Shown here: piece after piece, positions 43,972-55,333 of the stretch
Numbering within the stretch: the stretch's first letter is position 1
How the letters are laid out: every line of letters starts with the position of its first letter
Origin: Planctomycetota bacterium
GTDB lineage: Bacteria > Planctomycetota > UBA1135 > GCA-002686595
Assembly (NCBI GenBank): GCA_016709875.1
Contig: JADJLZ010000001.1
Location: forward strand, 744,001-808,000
Length of the DNA: 64,000 nucleotides
Direction: 5' to 3'
Translations under genes and position numbers: made by a program
Notes under the pieces: model-generated
Database searches by the model: none
Told to the model about the DNA's origin: nothing
What the model saw: the letters and a program-made list of their open reading frames with translations, nothing else

Positions 43972-44016
43972 GTGAAAAGCGGGCGCCCCGGAGCCACGCA
44001 CGGTCCCGAGGCGCCC
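43972..44016 (-). terminator. Intrinsic terminator after ahpD
   Basis: On the minus strand GGGCGCCTCG (44016-44007) pairs with CGGGGCGCCC (43990-43981), ten pairs with one G-U, around a 16-base loop. GCTTTT follows directly (43980-43975). It starts 41 bases after the ahpD stop and separates the peroxide operon from the ribosomal-protein promoter. Confidence 0.65.
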
Positions 44017-44056
44017 GTCCGATCCCCGCCGAGAGAGAGAGAGAGGCGGAGACTGT

Positions 44057-44599
44057 CTACACGCCCGCGGGCGCGAAGCCCGCGAGCGAATTCGCCGTCG
44101 ACGCGCCGGCGATCGCGGCCGCGATGCGCACGGCGTCGTGCACCTGCGCTTCGCCCAGGCCGTGCGCGAGCACGTTCTGCTCGTGCGCACGGACACACAT
44201 CTCGCAGCCCGCGAGCGCGCTCACGGCCAGCGAGGCGAGTTCGAAGTCGGCCTTGCTCGTCTTGGGCGAGCCCAGCCGGTTCATGCGCAGCCGCGCGGGC
44301 ATCTGCGAGTACGTCTCCTTCCCGACCATGTGGCGGAAGCGGTAGTAGACGTTGTTCATCGCCATCAGCGCCGCGACGGCCTTGGCGTCGTCGACGAGCG
44401 CCTCGCTCGCCGCCGCTCCCGCGTCGGCGACGATCGCGCGCGCGAGCGCATGGTCGTTCTTCGAGAGCGCGCAGGAGAGCGCCACGAGCCAGCGCTGGCC
44501 CTCGCTGAGCGTGCTCTCGCCGAGCACGCTCGTGAGGTTCAGGCGCAGGTCCTTGGCAGCGTCGGGAAAGCCTCCCGCGAGTTCGCGCAGCAGTTCCAT
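44057..44599 (-). CDS. ahpD: Alkyl hydroperoxide reductase AhpD
   Basis: A 180-residue AhpD that passes reducing equivalents to AhpC and has weak peroxidase activity of its own. The active-site redox pair is Cys132-x2-Cys135 in GCEMCVRAHE, with His139 and Glu120 in the relay positions known from the mycobacterial enzyme. The length is close to the 174-177 usual residues. The start ATG 44599 shares one base with the ahpC stop (TGATG), so the two proteins are made together. It is expected to form a cytoplasmic trimer. Confidence 0.95.
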   Translation of the reverse strand: MELLRELAGGFPDAAKDLRLNLTSVLGESTLSEGQRWLVALSCALSKNDHALARAIVADAGAAASEALVDDAKAVAALMAMNNVYYRFRHMVGKETYSQMPARLRMNRLGSPKTSKADFELASLAVSALAGCEMCVRAHEQNVLAHGLGEAQVHDAVRIAAAIAGASTANSLAGFAPAGV

Positions 44600-45138
44600 C
44601 AACCGACCTCCAGCGTCTTCTGCCCCGCCTTCCAGTTGCACGGGCAGAGTTCGTCGGTCTGCAGCGCGTCGAGCACGCGCAGTGCCTCGTCGACGCTGCG
44701 GCCGACCTTGAGGTCGTTGACGCACACCCAGCGGATGATGTTGTCGGGGTCGACCAGGAAGGTCGCGCGCAGCGGCACGCCCGCTTCCTTGTGCAGGATG
44801 CCGAGCGCGGTCGAGAGCTCGCGCTTGGTGTCGGCCAGCATCGGGAAGGGCAGTTCCGCGAGGTCGGGGTGCTGCTTGCGCCAGGCGAGGTGCACGTATT
44901 CCGTGTCGCTGCTCATGCCCAGGACCTGGCAGTCGCGCTCTTCGAAGTCCTGCGTGCGCTTGCCGAAGGCCGCGATCTCCGTCGGGCAGACGAAGGTGAA
45001 GTCCATCGGCCAGGCGAAGAGCAGCTTCCACTTGCCCTGGTGGCTGTGGTCGGTGATCTCGGCGAACTCCTGGCCGGCTTGGATCGAGACGACGGACTGG
45101 AGCTTGAAGGACGGCAGGCGGTCACCGATGGTCAGCAT
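44599..45138 (-). CDS. ahpC: Peroxiredoxin AhpC
   Basis: A 179-residue two-Cys peroxiredoxin that reduces hydrogen peroxide, alkyl hydroperoxides and probably peroxynitrite. The peroxidatic Cys51 is in MDFTFVCPTE. The C-terminal ELCPCNWKAG holds two cysteines (165, 167), as in mycobacterial AhpC, which has three functional cysteines and works with AhpD rather than AhpF. It is first in the operon with ahpD and divergent from oxyR, the classical arrangement for induction by peroxide. Confidence 0.96.
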   Translation of the reverse strand: MLTIGDRLPSFKLQSVVSIQAGQEFAEITDHSHQGKWKLLFAWPMDFTFVCPTEIAAFGKRTQDFEERDCQVLGMSSDTEYVHLAWRKQHPDLAELPFPMLADTKRELSTALGILHKEAGVPLRATFLVDPDNIIRWVCVNDLKVGRSVDEALRVLDALQTDELCPCNWKAGQKTLEVG

Positions 45139-45228
45139 GTTCTGGTTTCCTCGTGCAGGGGGTCGTTGCGGGTGTTCGTTGGAGGCGAATCATCGCCCAG
45201 TGGTGTCCGAATCCCCCCTCAAGCCCGT

Positions 45229-45254
45229 CCATCGGCGCGATCGAGGCTGTCTAT
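45229..45254. promoter_or_regulatory. Possible OxyR-binding site in oxyR-ahpC gap
   Basis: CCAT-N7-ATCG-N7-CTAT fits the last three blocks of the OxyR pattern ATAG-N7-CTAT-N7-ATAG-N7-CTAT with ten of twelve positions; the first block (CTCA, 45218-45221) is poor. It lies in the 150-base gap between the divergent oxyR and ahpC genes, 35 bases upstream of the oxyR ATG, where an autoregulatory site is expected. Confidence 0.35.
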
Positions 45255-45274
45255 GGCGCCGGCCCACGGCCCGC

Positions 45275-45280
45275 TAGGAT
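45275..45280 (+). promoter_or_regulatory. -10-like box at the oxyR start
   Basis: TAGGAT ends eight bases before the oxyR ATG at 45289, and there is no Shine-Dalgarno between. The spacing predicts a leaderless oxyR transcript. Confidence 0.45.
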
Positions 45281-45288
45281 GGCCCGCG

Positions 45289-46236
45289 ATGAAGGTCGAC
45301 CTCACCGCGATCACGCTCAGCGAACTGCGCTACGCCGTGGCCCTGGCCGAGGAGCGCCACTTCGGCCGCGCCGCGGCGCGCTGCCACGTCACCCAGCCGA
45401 CCCTCTCGGCGCAGCTGATGAAGCTCGAGCGCACGCTGGGCGTCTCGCTCTTCGAACGCAGCCCGCGCGGCGTCAGCCCGACCGCGATCGGCGCGGCCGT
45501 CGTCGAGCAGGCGCGCGAGGTGCTCGAGGGCGCCGAGCGCATGCTCGAGCTCGCGCGCGAGGGCCAGGAACCGCTCTCGGGCGTGCTGCGCCTGGGTGTG
45601 ATCCCGACGCTCTCGCCCTACCTGCTGCCCTGGCTCGCGCGGCCGCTCGCGAAGAGCTTCCCCGAGCTGAAGCTCGTCTTCCGCGAGTTGAAGACCGACG
45701 ACATCGTGGCCGAGCTCGAACAGCACCGGCTCGACTGCGGCCTGCTCGCGCTGCCGGTTCCCTCGGGCCTGGTCACCGATCCGCTCTTCGACGAGCCCTT
45801 CTTCTGGCTCGTGCCCGCCAAGCACGCGGCGGCGGGCAAGAAGAGCGTGCGCGAGAGCGACCTCGAGTCGGAGCCCGTGCTGCTCCTGGAGGAGGGCCAC
45901 TGCCTGCGCGACCAGGCGCTCAAGGTCTGCGAGCGCGCGCACACGCAGAGCGAGCACGCCGAGGGCGACTTCCGCGCCACGAGCATCGAGACGCTGCGCC
46001 AGATGGTCGCGGCGGGCATGGGCACGACGCTCGTGCCCGCACTCGCGCTCATCGGGCGCGAGCGCGGCGGGAAAGCGACCGTCGCGCTGCCCTTCGCCGC
46101 GCCGGCGCCGACGCGCAAGATGGCGCTCGGGTGGCGCGGCACGCACCCGCGCGGCAAGGATCACCGCCTGCTCGCGCAGTGGATCCGCGAGCACCTGCCC
46201 GAGGGTGTGCAGGCGATTGCGGGCAAGCGCGGCTAG
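45289..46236 (+). CDS. oxyR: LysR-family peroxide sensor OxyR
   Basis: A 315-residue transcription factor. The N-terminal winged helix has SELRYAVALAEERHFGRAAA and VTQPTLSAQLMKLERTLG. The regulatory domain carries the redox pair Cys205 and Cys214 in EEGHCLRDQALKVC, nine residues apart as Cys199 and Cys208 are in E. coli. FRATSIETLRQMVAAGMGTT is the adjacent conserved segment. Oxidation to the disulfide is expected to switch it to an activator of ahpC-ahpD, which is transcribed divergently. The ATG at 45289 is chosen because the upstream frame has no family similarity. The end is two bases from a convergent membrane-protein gene. Confidence 0.94.
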   Translation: MKVDLTAITLSELRYAVALAEERHFGRAAARCHVTQPTLSAQLMKLERTLGVSLFERSPRGVSPTAIGAAVVEQAREVLEGAERMLELAREGQEPLSGVLRLGVIPTLSPYLLPWLARPLAKSFPELKLVFRELKTDDIVAELEQHRLDCGLLALPVPSGLVTDPLFDEPFFWLVPAKHAAAGKKSVRESDLESEPVLLLEEGHCLRDQALKVCERAHTQSEHAEGDFRATSIETLRQMVAAGMGTTLVPALALIGRERGGKATVALPFAAPAPTRKMALGWRGTHPRGKDHRLLAQWIREHLPEGVQAIAGKRG

Positions 46237-46238
46237 CT

Positions 46239-47957
46239 TCAGCGCGCGCCCAGATCCTTGCGCCACAAGACACGCGCGCCGAAGCGCGATCCGTCGCGCA
46301 GCGGCTCGTCGCCGAAGAGCGCGCCCTTCGAATAGTCCGCGTTGATCCACTGCGCGAAGAGCTTGCCGTAGTCGCGGCCGAACCAGGGGAAGCCGTACTC
46401 CCCCGTCGACTTGTGCAGCAGCACGATCGCCGCCGGCGCGGCCGCGGAGAGGTCGGCGACCATCTGCTGTTCGCCGAACATCAGCAGTTCGGGCGGCATG
46501 TAGTTGATGTACTTCACGGGTGCCGGAACACGCGCGAGGTAGTTGAGCATCACGCCCTCGGGCAGCACGACGAAGCTCTCGCCCGGTTTCAGCTTCGCGT
46601 GCAGCTCGTTCAGCGCCGCCGCGACGACGCCGCCGCGGCCGTCCACTCGGAACGCGTCGCGCCCCTCGCCCATCCAGACCGTCGGGATCTTCTGGTACTC
46701 GAACATCACGCGCAGGTGCCCGAGCGCGAAGGCGAGCAGCGCGCCGCAGCCGAGCGCGCGCGCGAGCGTGAAGCTCCCGCCGCGGCGTTCCGCCAGGCGC
46801 GGCAGCGTCTGGGAGAGGAGCAACACGAGCAACAGCGTCGCGGGCAGCGCCAGCGCGAAACCGTACATCTGCACGCGGCTGTTGAGCACCATCTTCGCGA
46901 GCAGCGCCGCGGAGAAGACCGCGAAGCTCGCCGTGAGCGCGAGCTCGCGCTGCTTCCAGGCGCGCACGACGAAGACCAGCGCCGCGACGCCCGCAAACAG
47001 CGGCCAGGGCCGCGCGAGCTCGAGCCAGCCGAACTTGTCGAGCGGCACGAGCAGCAGCAGGAGCGGCCCGAGCGCGGCACCCGCGATCCAGGCCACCGTG
47101 CGCTCGGTGCGCGGCAGCCTGCGCGCGGTGAGCCAGCAGGCACCGACGAGCAGCGCTTCCGCCGCGGCGTACTCGAGCAGGCGCACGAGGTTGTCCCCCG
47201 CCTCGTCCGTGCCCATGACCCACTTGTAGAAGTGCAACTGCGTGATGCGTGTGTCGAACACGTAGCGCCAGGCGCCGATCACGCCCAGACACGCCGCGCG
47301 CGCGCCGAGCGCGCTCGCGAGCGCGGCCCAGGCGAGCACGGGCGCGACGAGCGCCGCGCTCGCGAACCTGGCCCAGGTCTTCCAGTCCGCGCGCGCGAGC
47401 ACGAGCCACACCAGCGCGGCGGCGCCCAGCGCGAGCGTGTACTCGGCCTTCGTGAGACACACCAGGCCGAAGAGCGCGCCCGCGAGTGCGGGGAAACGCG
47501 CGATCAAGAGCAGACAGCCGAGCGCGAGCGGCGTCGCGTGCACGACCTCGTGGCTGTAGGGCGCGATGTAGTTCGAGTCGTTCAGGAACTCGAAGCGGCC
47601 GAAAGCGAACAGTGCGAGGAACACGAGCCCCGCCGCCGTCGCGCTGAAGCGGTCGGCCATGCGCTTCACCAGCGCGTACACGAGCGCTGTGTCGAGCGCG
47701 ACGAGCGCCAGGTTCACGGCGTACAGCGTCCAGATCCCGACGCCGAAGAGCTTGAACCAGAGCGCGTTCAGCCAGGGCGAGAGCGGACCCGTGAAGTACG
47801 CCACGTCGCGGTACAGCGCCGCACCCTGCGAGACGCGCCAGGCGGCGTAGACCTCGCCGCCGTAGTCGACCTGCACATCGCCCCAGGTGCCCCAGGTGAG
47901 AGCACACAGCGCGATGCCCGCGAGCGCGAGCACCAGCGCGGGCGCAGAGCGCTTCAT
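46239..47957 (-). CDS. Polytopic membrane protein, GT39/ArnT-like
   Basis: A 572-residue membrane protein with about ten hydrophobic helices. The N-terminal part has ALTWGTWGDVQVDYGGEVYA, with acidic residues in the first external loop, followed by QGAALYRDVAYFTGPLSPWL. This is the pattern of GT-C glycosyltransferases of the GT39/PMT_2 class (ArnT-like). The C-terminal ~130 residues form a soluble domain (ESFVVLPEGVMLNYLARVPA). They probably use polyprenyl-phosphate sugars to modify lipids or proteins outside the membrane; the acceptor is unknown. The gene begins 19 bases after infC, so it is likely part of the same transcript. Confidence 0.8.
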   Translation of the reverse strand: MKRSAPALVLALAGIALCALTWGTWGDVQVDYGGEVYAAWRVSQGAALYRDVAYFTGPLSPWLNALWFKLFGVGIWTLYAVNLALVALDTALVYALVKRMADRFSATAAGLVFLALFAFGRFEFLNDSNYIAPYSHEVVHATPLALGCLLLIARFPALAGALFGLVCLTKAEYTLALGAAALVWLVLARADWKTWARFASAALVAPVLAWAALASALGARAACLGVIGAWRYVFDTRITQLHFYKWVMGTDEAGDNLVRLLEYAAAEALLVGACWLTARRLPRTERTVAWIAGAALGPLLLLLVPLDKFGWLELARPWPLFAGVAALVFVVRAWKQRELALTASFAVFSAALLAKMVLNSRVQMYGFALALPATLLLVLLLSQTLPRLAERRGGSFTLARALGCGALLAFALGHLRVMFEYQKIPTVWMGEGRDAFRVDGRGGVVAAALNELHAKLKPGESFVVLPEGVMLNYLARVPAPVKYINYMPPELLMFGEQQMVADLSAAAPAAIVLLHKSTGEYGFPWFGRDYGKLFAQWINADYSKGALFGDEPLRDGSRFGARVLWRKDLGAR

Positions 47958-47976
47958 CTGGAGGGTTCCCGCCGCG

Positions 47977-48477
47977 CTACTTGTGCGACAAGAGCATGGT
48001 CATGCGCTTGCCCATCAAGCGCGCCGGGCTCTCGATCTTGCTGATGTCGCCGAGCGTCTCCGCGACGCGCTTCATGACCGCGTAGCCGTGCTCGGGGTGC
48101 GCCATCTGGCGCCCGCGGAAGATGCACACGACCTGCACCTTGTGGCCCTGCTCGAGGAACTTGCGGCCTGCGTCGAGGCGGTACTCGAGGTCGTGCTTGT
48201 CGATCGCGGGGCGCACGCGCAGCTCCTTCAGCTGCGAGGCGCGGCTGTGGTGTCCGCGCTCCTTCTTCGCCTGCGCGTACTTGAATTTGCCGAAGTCGAG
48301 GATGCGGCACACCGGCGGCTTGGCCATCGGCGAAACCTCGACGAGGTCGAGCTTGGCGACCTCGGCCATCTTCAGCGCCTCGGCGGTGGAGATGACGCCG
48401 ATCTGGGCGCCGTTTTCGTCGATCAGTCGTACTTCCGGGATGCGAATCTGCCGGTTGACGCGGTAGTCAGTGATCAC
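47977..48477 (-). CDS. infC: Translation initiation factor IF-3
   Basis: A 166-residue IF-3, which prevents premature subunit joining and checks start-codon pairing on the 30S subunit. The N-terminal domain has RVNRQIRIPEVRLIDENGAQ. The linker is KKERGHHSRASQLKELRVRP and the C-terminal domain has AGRKFLEQGHKVQVVCIFRG. The start is GTG 48477, with AAGGA five bases upstream, rather than the AUU used in many bacteria for autoregulation. It is separated from rpmI-rplT by more than 4 kb, whereas the three are usually adjacent. Confidence 0.97.
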   Translation of the reverse strand: MITDYRVNRQIRIPEVRLIDENGAQIGVISTAEALKMAEVAKLDLVEVSPMAKPPVCRILDFGKFKYAQAKKERGHHSRASQLKELRVRPAIDKHDLEYRLDAGRKFLEQGHKVQVVCIFRGRQMAHPEHGYAVMKRVAETLGDISKIESPARLMGKRMTMLLSHK

Positions 48478-48562
48478 TCAGGTCCTTGGTCTGGGGCGGG
48501 AGGGTTTGGTTCGAGCGCTTGAGCATAGTGCTCGGAACCCAGGCGCGCCAGACGGCCGCGGA

Positions 48563-50365
48563 TCACGCACCGGGAGCGGGCGGCGGAACGGCGCTGCGGA
48601 TGTGGACTTCGAAGAGCTGCTCAGGGGCCACCTCGGAGGGCGCCGCGCACATCAGGTCGGTCGCCGAGGTCGTCTTCGGGAAGGCCAGCATGTCGCGGAT
48701 GTTGTCGAGGCCCAGGCTGAGCGCGGTCAGCCGGTCCAGTCCCACGGCTAAGCCCGCGTGCGGCGGCGCGCCGTAGGAGAGCGCCTCGAGCAGGAAGCCG
48801 AACTTCTTCTGCTGCTCCTCCGGCCCGATACCCAGAATCGTGAAGACCTTCTGCTGCACGTCGGAGCGGTGGATTCGGACCGAGCCCGAGCCCAGCTCCC
48901 AGCCGTTCAGGACCAGGTCGTAAGCGCGCGAGACGAGGCTCGCAAGATCCGGGTTCGCACCGCCCATCTCCCAGTCCGCCGGTGCGGTGAAGGGGTGGTG
49001 CGCGGAGAACCAGCGGCCCTCCCCCTCGTCGAACTCGAACATCGGGAAGCTCGTGACCCAGGTGAAACGCCAGGCGCCCTGCGCGAGGCCAAAGCGCTTG
49101 CCGAGGTGGTTGCGCAGTTCCCCCAGCACGCGCCAGACGAGGCTCTGCTTGCCGGCCATGAAGAGGCAGGTGTCGCCCTCGGCGGCACCCAGAGCCTGCA
49201 TCAGCAGCGTCGCGCGCTCGCCGACGCAGAAGCGCGCCAGCGGACCGGATCCGCCCGCGGCGCCGGCCTTCCAGTAGGCCAGGCCCTTCGCGCCCGAGCC
49301 CTTGGCGAGCGTCTCGAGCGCCTCGATGTCCTTGCGCGAGAGCGCGTGCGCCGCGGGCACGGCGATGCCCATCACGCGGCCGCCCGCGTCGATCGCGCCC
49401 TTGAAGACCGCGAACTCGCTCGAGCTCGCCCAGGCGGCGAGGTCGACGAGCTCCATGCCAAAGCGCATGTCGGGCTTGTCGTTGCCGAAGCGCTCCATCG
49501 ACTGCTTCCAGGTCAGGCGCGGGAAGGGAATCGCGACCTCGAGCTGCATCGCCTCGCGGAAGGTCTCCTGCAGCACGCGCTCCCAGGTGGCGAAGACGTC
49601 CTCCTCCTCGACGAAGCTCATCTCCATGTCGAGCTGCGTGAACTCGGGCTGGCGGTCGGCGCGCAGGTCCTCGTCGCGGAAGCAGCGCGCGACCTGGAAG
49701 TAGCGGTCCATCCCCGCGACCATCAGGATCTGCTTGAAGAGCTGCGGCGACTGCGGGAGCGCGTAGAACTTGCCCGGGTGCACGCGGCTGGGCACGAGGT
49801 AGTCGCGCGCGCCCTCGGGCGTCGCGCGCGTCAGGATCGGCGTCTCGACCTCGACGAAGTCCTGGCGCTCGAAGGCGCGCCGCATCGCGTTGATGAAGCG
49901 CGAGCGGTGCATCAGGTTGCGCTGCATCTGCGGCCGGCGCAGGTCCAGGTAGCGGTACGTGAAGCGCGTCTCGAGCGCGACGTTCTCGTCCGCGATCGTG
50001 AAGGGCGGCTGCTCGGAGCGCGAGAGGATCTCCAGGCGCTCGACCTGCACGTCGATCTCGCCCGTGGGCCGTTCGGGGTTGACGTTCTGCGCGTCGCGCG
50101 CGACGACCTTGCCCGTCACCGAGACGGTGAATTCCGCGCCGAGTTTGGCGGCCTCGGCCTGCTCCGGCCCGAGCACGACCTGCGTGATGCCGTAGCGGTC
50201 GCGCAAGTCGACGAAGTAGATGCCGCCGTGGTCACGGCGCGCGTCCACCCAGCCGTTGAGCGTGACGCGCGCGCCGACGTCGGACTTGCGCAGCGCGCCG
50301 CAGTGGTGCGTCCGTCGCCAGTCCGATCGCGAGGCCGTGCTGGTCGAGGATGCATCCATGCTCAT
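48563..50365 (-). CDS. aspS: Aspartyl-tRNA synthetase, bacterial type
   Basis: A 600-residue class IIb synthetase that attaches aspartate to tRNA-Asp. The N-terminal OB-fold anticodon-binding domain (VTLNGWVDARRDHGGIYFVD) is followed by the catalytic motifs FVEVETPILTRATPEGARDY (motif 1 area), FRDEDLRADRQPEFTQLDME (motif 2) and GLDRLTALSLGLDNIRD (motif 3). The GAD insertion expected in bacterial enzymes fits the 300-420 region. The ATG at 50365 overlaps the atpC stop (ATGA), so aspS is translationally coupled to the ATP synthase operon. Whether it also charges tRNA-Asn cannot be read. Confidence 0.97.
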   Translation of the reverse strand: MSMDASSTSTASRSDWRRTHHCGALRKSDVGARVTLNGWVDARRDHGGIYFVDLRDRYGITQVVLGPEQAEAAKLGAEFTVSVTGKVVARDAQNVNPERPTGEIDVQVERLEILSRSEQPPFTIADENVALETRFTYRYLDLRRPQMQRNLMHRSRFINAMRRAFERQDFVEVETPILTRATPEGARDYLVPSRVHPGKFYALPQSPQLFKQILMVAGMDRYFQVARCFRDEDLRADRQPEFTQLDMEMSFVEEEDVFATWERVLQETFREAMQLEVAIPFPRLTWKQSMERFGNDKPDMRFGMELVDLAAWASSSEFAVFKGAIDAGGRVMGIAVPAAHALSRKDIEALETLAKGSGAKGLAYWKAGAAGGSGPLARFCVGERATLLMQALGAAEGDTCLFMAGKQSLVWRVLGELRNHLGKRFGLAQGAWRFTWVTSFPMFEFDEGEGRWFSAHHPFTAPADWEMGGANPDLASLVSRAYDLVLNGWELGSGSVRIHRSDVQQKVFTILGIGPEEQQKKFGFLLEALSYGAPPHAGLAVGLDRLTALSLGLDNIRDMLAFPKTTSATDLMCAAPSEVAPEQLFEVHIRSAVPPPAPGA

Positions 50366-50787
50366 TGGCTCGAGTATTCGACGGCCCGCTGACGCCACAG
50401 GGCGCGGCGCAGCGCCAGCTCCGCGCGCGCGAGATCGACGGCCTCGCCCTCGCCGAGCGGCCGGGTGCCGGCCATGCGCTCGCGCGCACGCTGCTCGGCC
50501 TCCTTGGCGCGCGCCTCGTCGATCTCGTCGGGGCGTTCGCCGGCCTCGGTCACGACGCGCAGCGTCTCGCCGCGCACCTCGGCGAAGCCGCCCGAGACGA
50601 ACATCACGGCCTCGCCGTCCGCCGTGTGGAAGTGCAGCAGGCCCGTGTCGAGCGCAGCCACCATCGGGGCGTGGCGCGGCAGGATGCCGAGCGAGCCGTC
50701 CGCGCCCGGGACGCGCACCGACTGCACGAGCGTGTCGAGCGCGATGCGCTCGGGGGTGATCACGCGCAAGGTGAGCGTACCGGCCAT
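50362..50787 (-). CDS. atpC: ATP synthase epsilon subunit
   Basis: A 141-residue F1 central-stalk subunit that couples the c-ring to gamma and inhibits ATP hydrolysis. The beta-sandwich signatures are LTLRVITPERIALDTLVQSV, PGADGSLGILPRHAPMVAAL and VSGGFAEVRGETLRVV. The C-terminal helical hairpin is RAKEAEQRARERMAG. Length is standard. It closes the atp gene order and its stop overlaps aspS. Confidence 0.97.
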   Translation of the reverse strand: MAGTLTLRVITPERIALDTLVQSVRVPGADGSLGILPRHAPMVAALDTGLLHFHTADGEAVMFVSGGFAEVRGETLRVVTEAGERPDEIDEARAKEAEQRARERMAGTRPLGEGEAVDLARAELALRRALWRQRAVEYSSQ

Positions 50788-50790
50788 GGC

Positions 50791-52242
<1,452 letters not shown>

Positions 52243-52253
52243 GGCTTCACTCG

Positions 52254-53123
52254 CTACTTCACGGCCTCGGCGCCGCCGACGATGTCGAGCAGCTCCTTGG
52301 TGATGTTTTCCTGGCGCTTGCGGTTGTAGATCTTCTTGAGCAGGTTCCCGATGTCCTTGGCCGCATCGGTCGCGTTCTTCATCGACACGCGGCGGCTGGC
52401 GTACTCGCTGGTCAGCGACTCGAGCAGCGCGTTGTAGATGCGCGTCTCGAGGTAGCGCGGCACGATCCGGTCGAAGATCGTCGCGGCGTCGGGCTCGAGC
52501 AGCGCGTCGGCCGCCATCGCGGTCTTCTCGGCGCCGATCGTGCTCGCGACGGGCAGCAGTTGCACTTCCGTGGGCACATAGCGCACGACCGACTCGAAGG
52601 CGGTGTAGAACACCAGCACCTTGGCGTACTTGCCCGAGGTGAAGGCCTCGACGAGGTAGCGCGAGGTGCGCGCGGCAGCGCGGTAGTCGACCTGCTCCAG
52701 CACGGGATCGACCAGGAAGCGTTCGATCGGACGGCTGCGGCGCTGCAGGTACTGGTAGCCCTTGCGGCCGTAGACCCAGAAGTCGGCCTCGACCCCGGGG
52801 TTCGACTGACGCCACTGCTCGAGCAGGCGCAGGATGTTCGAGTTGTAGGCGCCGCACAGGCCGCGGTCGGAGGTGACGAGCAGGACCGCGACGCGAGTCC
52901 CCGCGCCGGGGCGGAAGAGCGGCCGGTCGGAGACGTCGTCCCCGAGCGCCGCCGCGAGCCGGCCGACCAGACCGGCGATCTCTTGCGCGTACGGGCGCGA
53001 GGCGACCGCCTTGTCCTGGAAGCGACGCAGCTTCGTCGTCGCGACCATTTCCATGGCGCGCGTGATCTGCCGGATGCTCCCGACGGACTTGATGCGGTTC
53101 CTGAGATCGCGGATCGAGGCCAT
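52254..53123 (-). CDS. atpG: ATP synthase gamma subunit
   Basis: A 289-residue F1 rotor subunit. MASIRDLRNRIKSVGSIRQI at the N-terminus and RRVSMKNATDAAKDIGNLLK at the C-terminus are the two halves of the coiled-coil axle. The central Rossmann-like part has VLLVTSDRGLCGAYNSNI. It sits between atpA (20-base gap) and atpD (11-base gap), as usual. Confidence 0.97.
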   Translation of the reverse strand: MASIRDLRNRIKSVGSIRQITRAMEMVATTKLRRFQDKAVASRPYAQEIAGLVGRLAAALGDDVSDRPLFRPGAGTRVAVLLVTSDRGLCGAYNSNILRLLEQWRQSNPGVEADFWVYGRKGYQYLQRRSRPIERFLVDPVLEQVDYRAAARTSRYLVEAFTSGKYAKVLVFYTAFESVVRYVPTEVQLLPVASTIGAEKTAMAADALLEPDAATIFDRIVPRYLETRIYNALLESLTSEYASRRVSMKNATDAAKDIGNLLKKIYNRKRQENITKELLDIVGGAEAVK

Positions 53124-53143
53124 TTTCCTAGCTCAACTCCGTC

Positions 53144-54724
<1,581 letters not shown>

Positions 54725-54796
54725 GAGATCTTCTCGCTCGTACTTCGGTTGGTGCGTGTTTGGACGGGGATCTGCGGAGGGAGTCGGTGCAGCGGT

Positions 54797-55333
54797 CTAG
54801 CGGCTGGCGCCCACGGGCGCCTCCAGCATCGCGCGGCGCAGGCCCTCCAGCCTGCCGGCCACGGAGTAGTCGATCATGCGGTTGGCGACGATCACGCGCG
54901 TGCCGCCGAGCAACTCGGGCAACACGCGGTTCTCGAGCACGACCTGCTTGCCGAGCACCGAGCCGATGCTCTGCGCCAGGCTCGCGAGGACGTCCGCGCC
55001 GAGCGCGCGCGCGCTCTCGACTCGGCCCTCGACCGTGTTGCGGCTGGCGAGCTCGAGGCGGTGGAACGCGGCGGCTAGGCCGCGCAGCACTTCCTCGCGC
55101 CGGCGCTCGAAGAGCATCCGCACGAGGTTCGTCACGTACTCGTCGGCCGAGCCGAGCGCCGCGAGCACCAGATCGCGGCGCTTTTCGCGCTCGATCCCGG
55201 GCTCGAGGGCGCCCTGCGGCAGCGCGCTGCCCAGGCGTGCGACGTCGCCGCGCACGCGCTCGAGGCGGCCCGTGCGCTCGGCGAGGGCCCACAGGGCCTC
55301 CGCATAGCGCAGCGTGACGGGGTCGAGGATCAC
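54797..55333 (-). CDS. atpH: ATP synthase delta subunit
   Basis: A 178-residue peripheral-stalk subunit linking F1 to the b subunits. The N-terminal helical domain has LRYAEALWALAERTGRLERV. The C-terminal region has LPELLGGTRVIVANRMIDYS followed by VAGRLEGLRRAM. The start is the GTG at 55333, overlapping the atpF stop (GTGA). Sequence conservation is low, as is usual for this subunit; position supports the call. Confidence 0.93.
   Translation of the reverse strand: MILDPVTLRYAEALWALAERTGRLERVRGDVARLGSALPQGALEPGIEREKRRDLVLAALGSADEYVTNLVRMLFERRREEVLRGLAAAFHRLELASRNTVEGRVESARALGADVLASLAQSIGSVLGKQVVLENRVLPELLGGTRVIVANRMIDYSVAGRLEGLRRAMLEAPVGASR

Noticed and set aside
44030..44046. Short GA dinucleotide tract downstream of ahpD
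   Set aside because: Only about eight units and next to a normal terminator; no sign of a phase-variable promoter or coding tract.
52243..52857. Upstream extension of the atpD frame
   Set aside because: It lies inside atpG and lacks similarity to any ATP synthase subunit; ATG 52242 gives the normal N-terminus.
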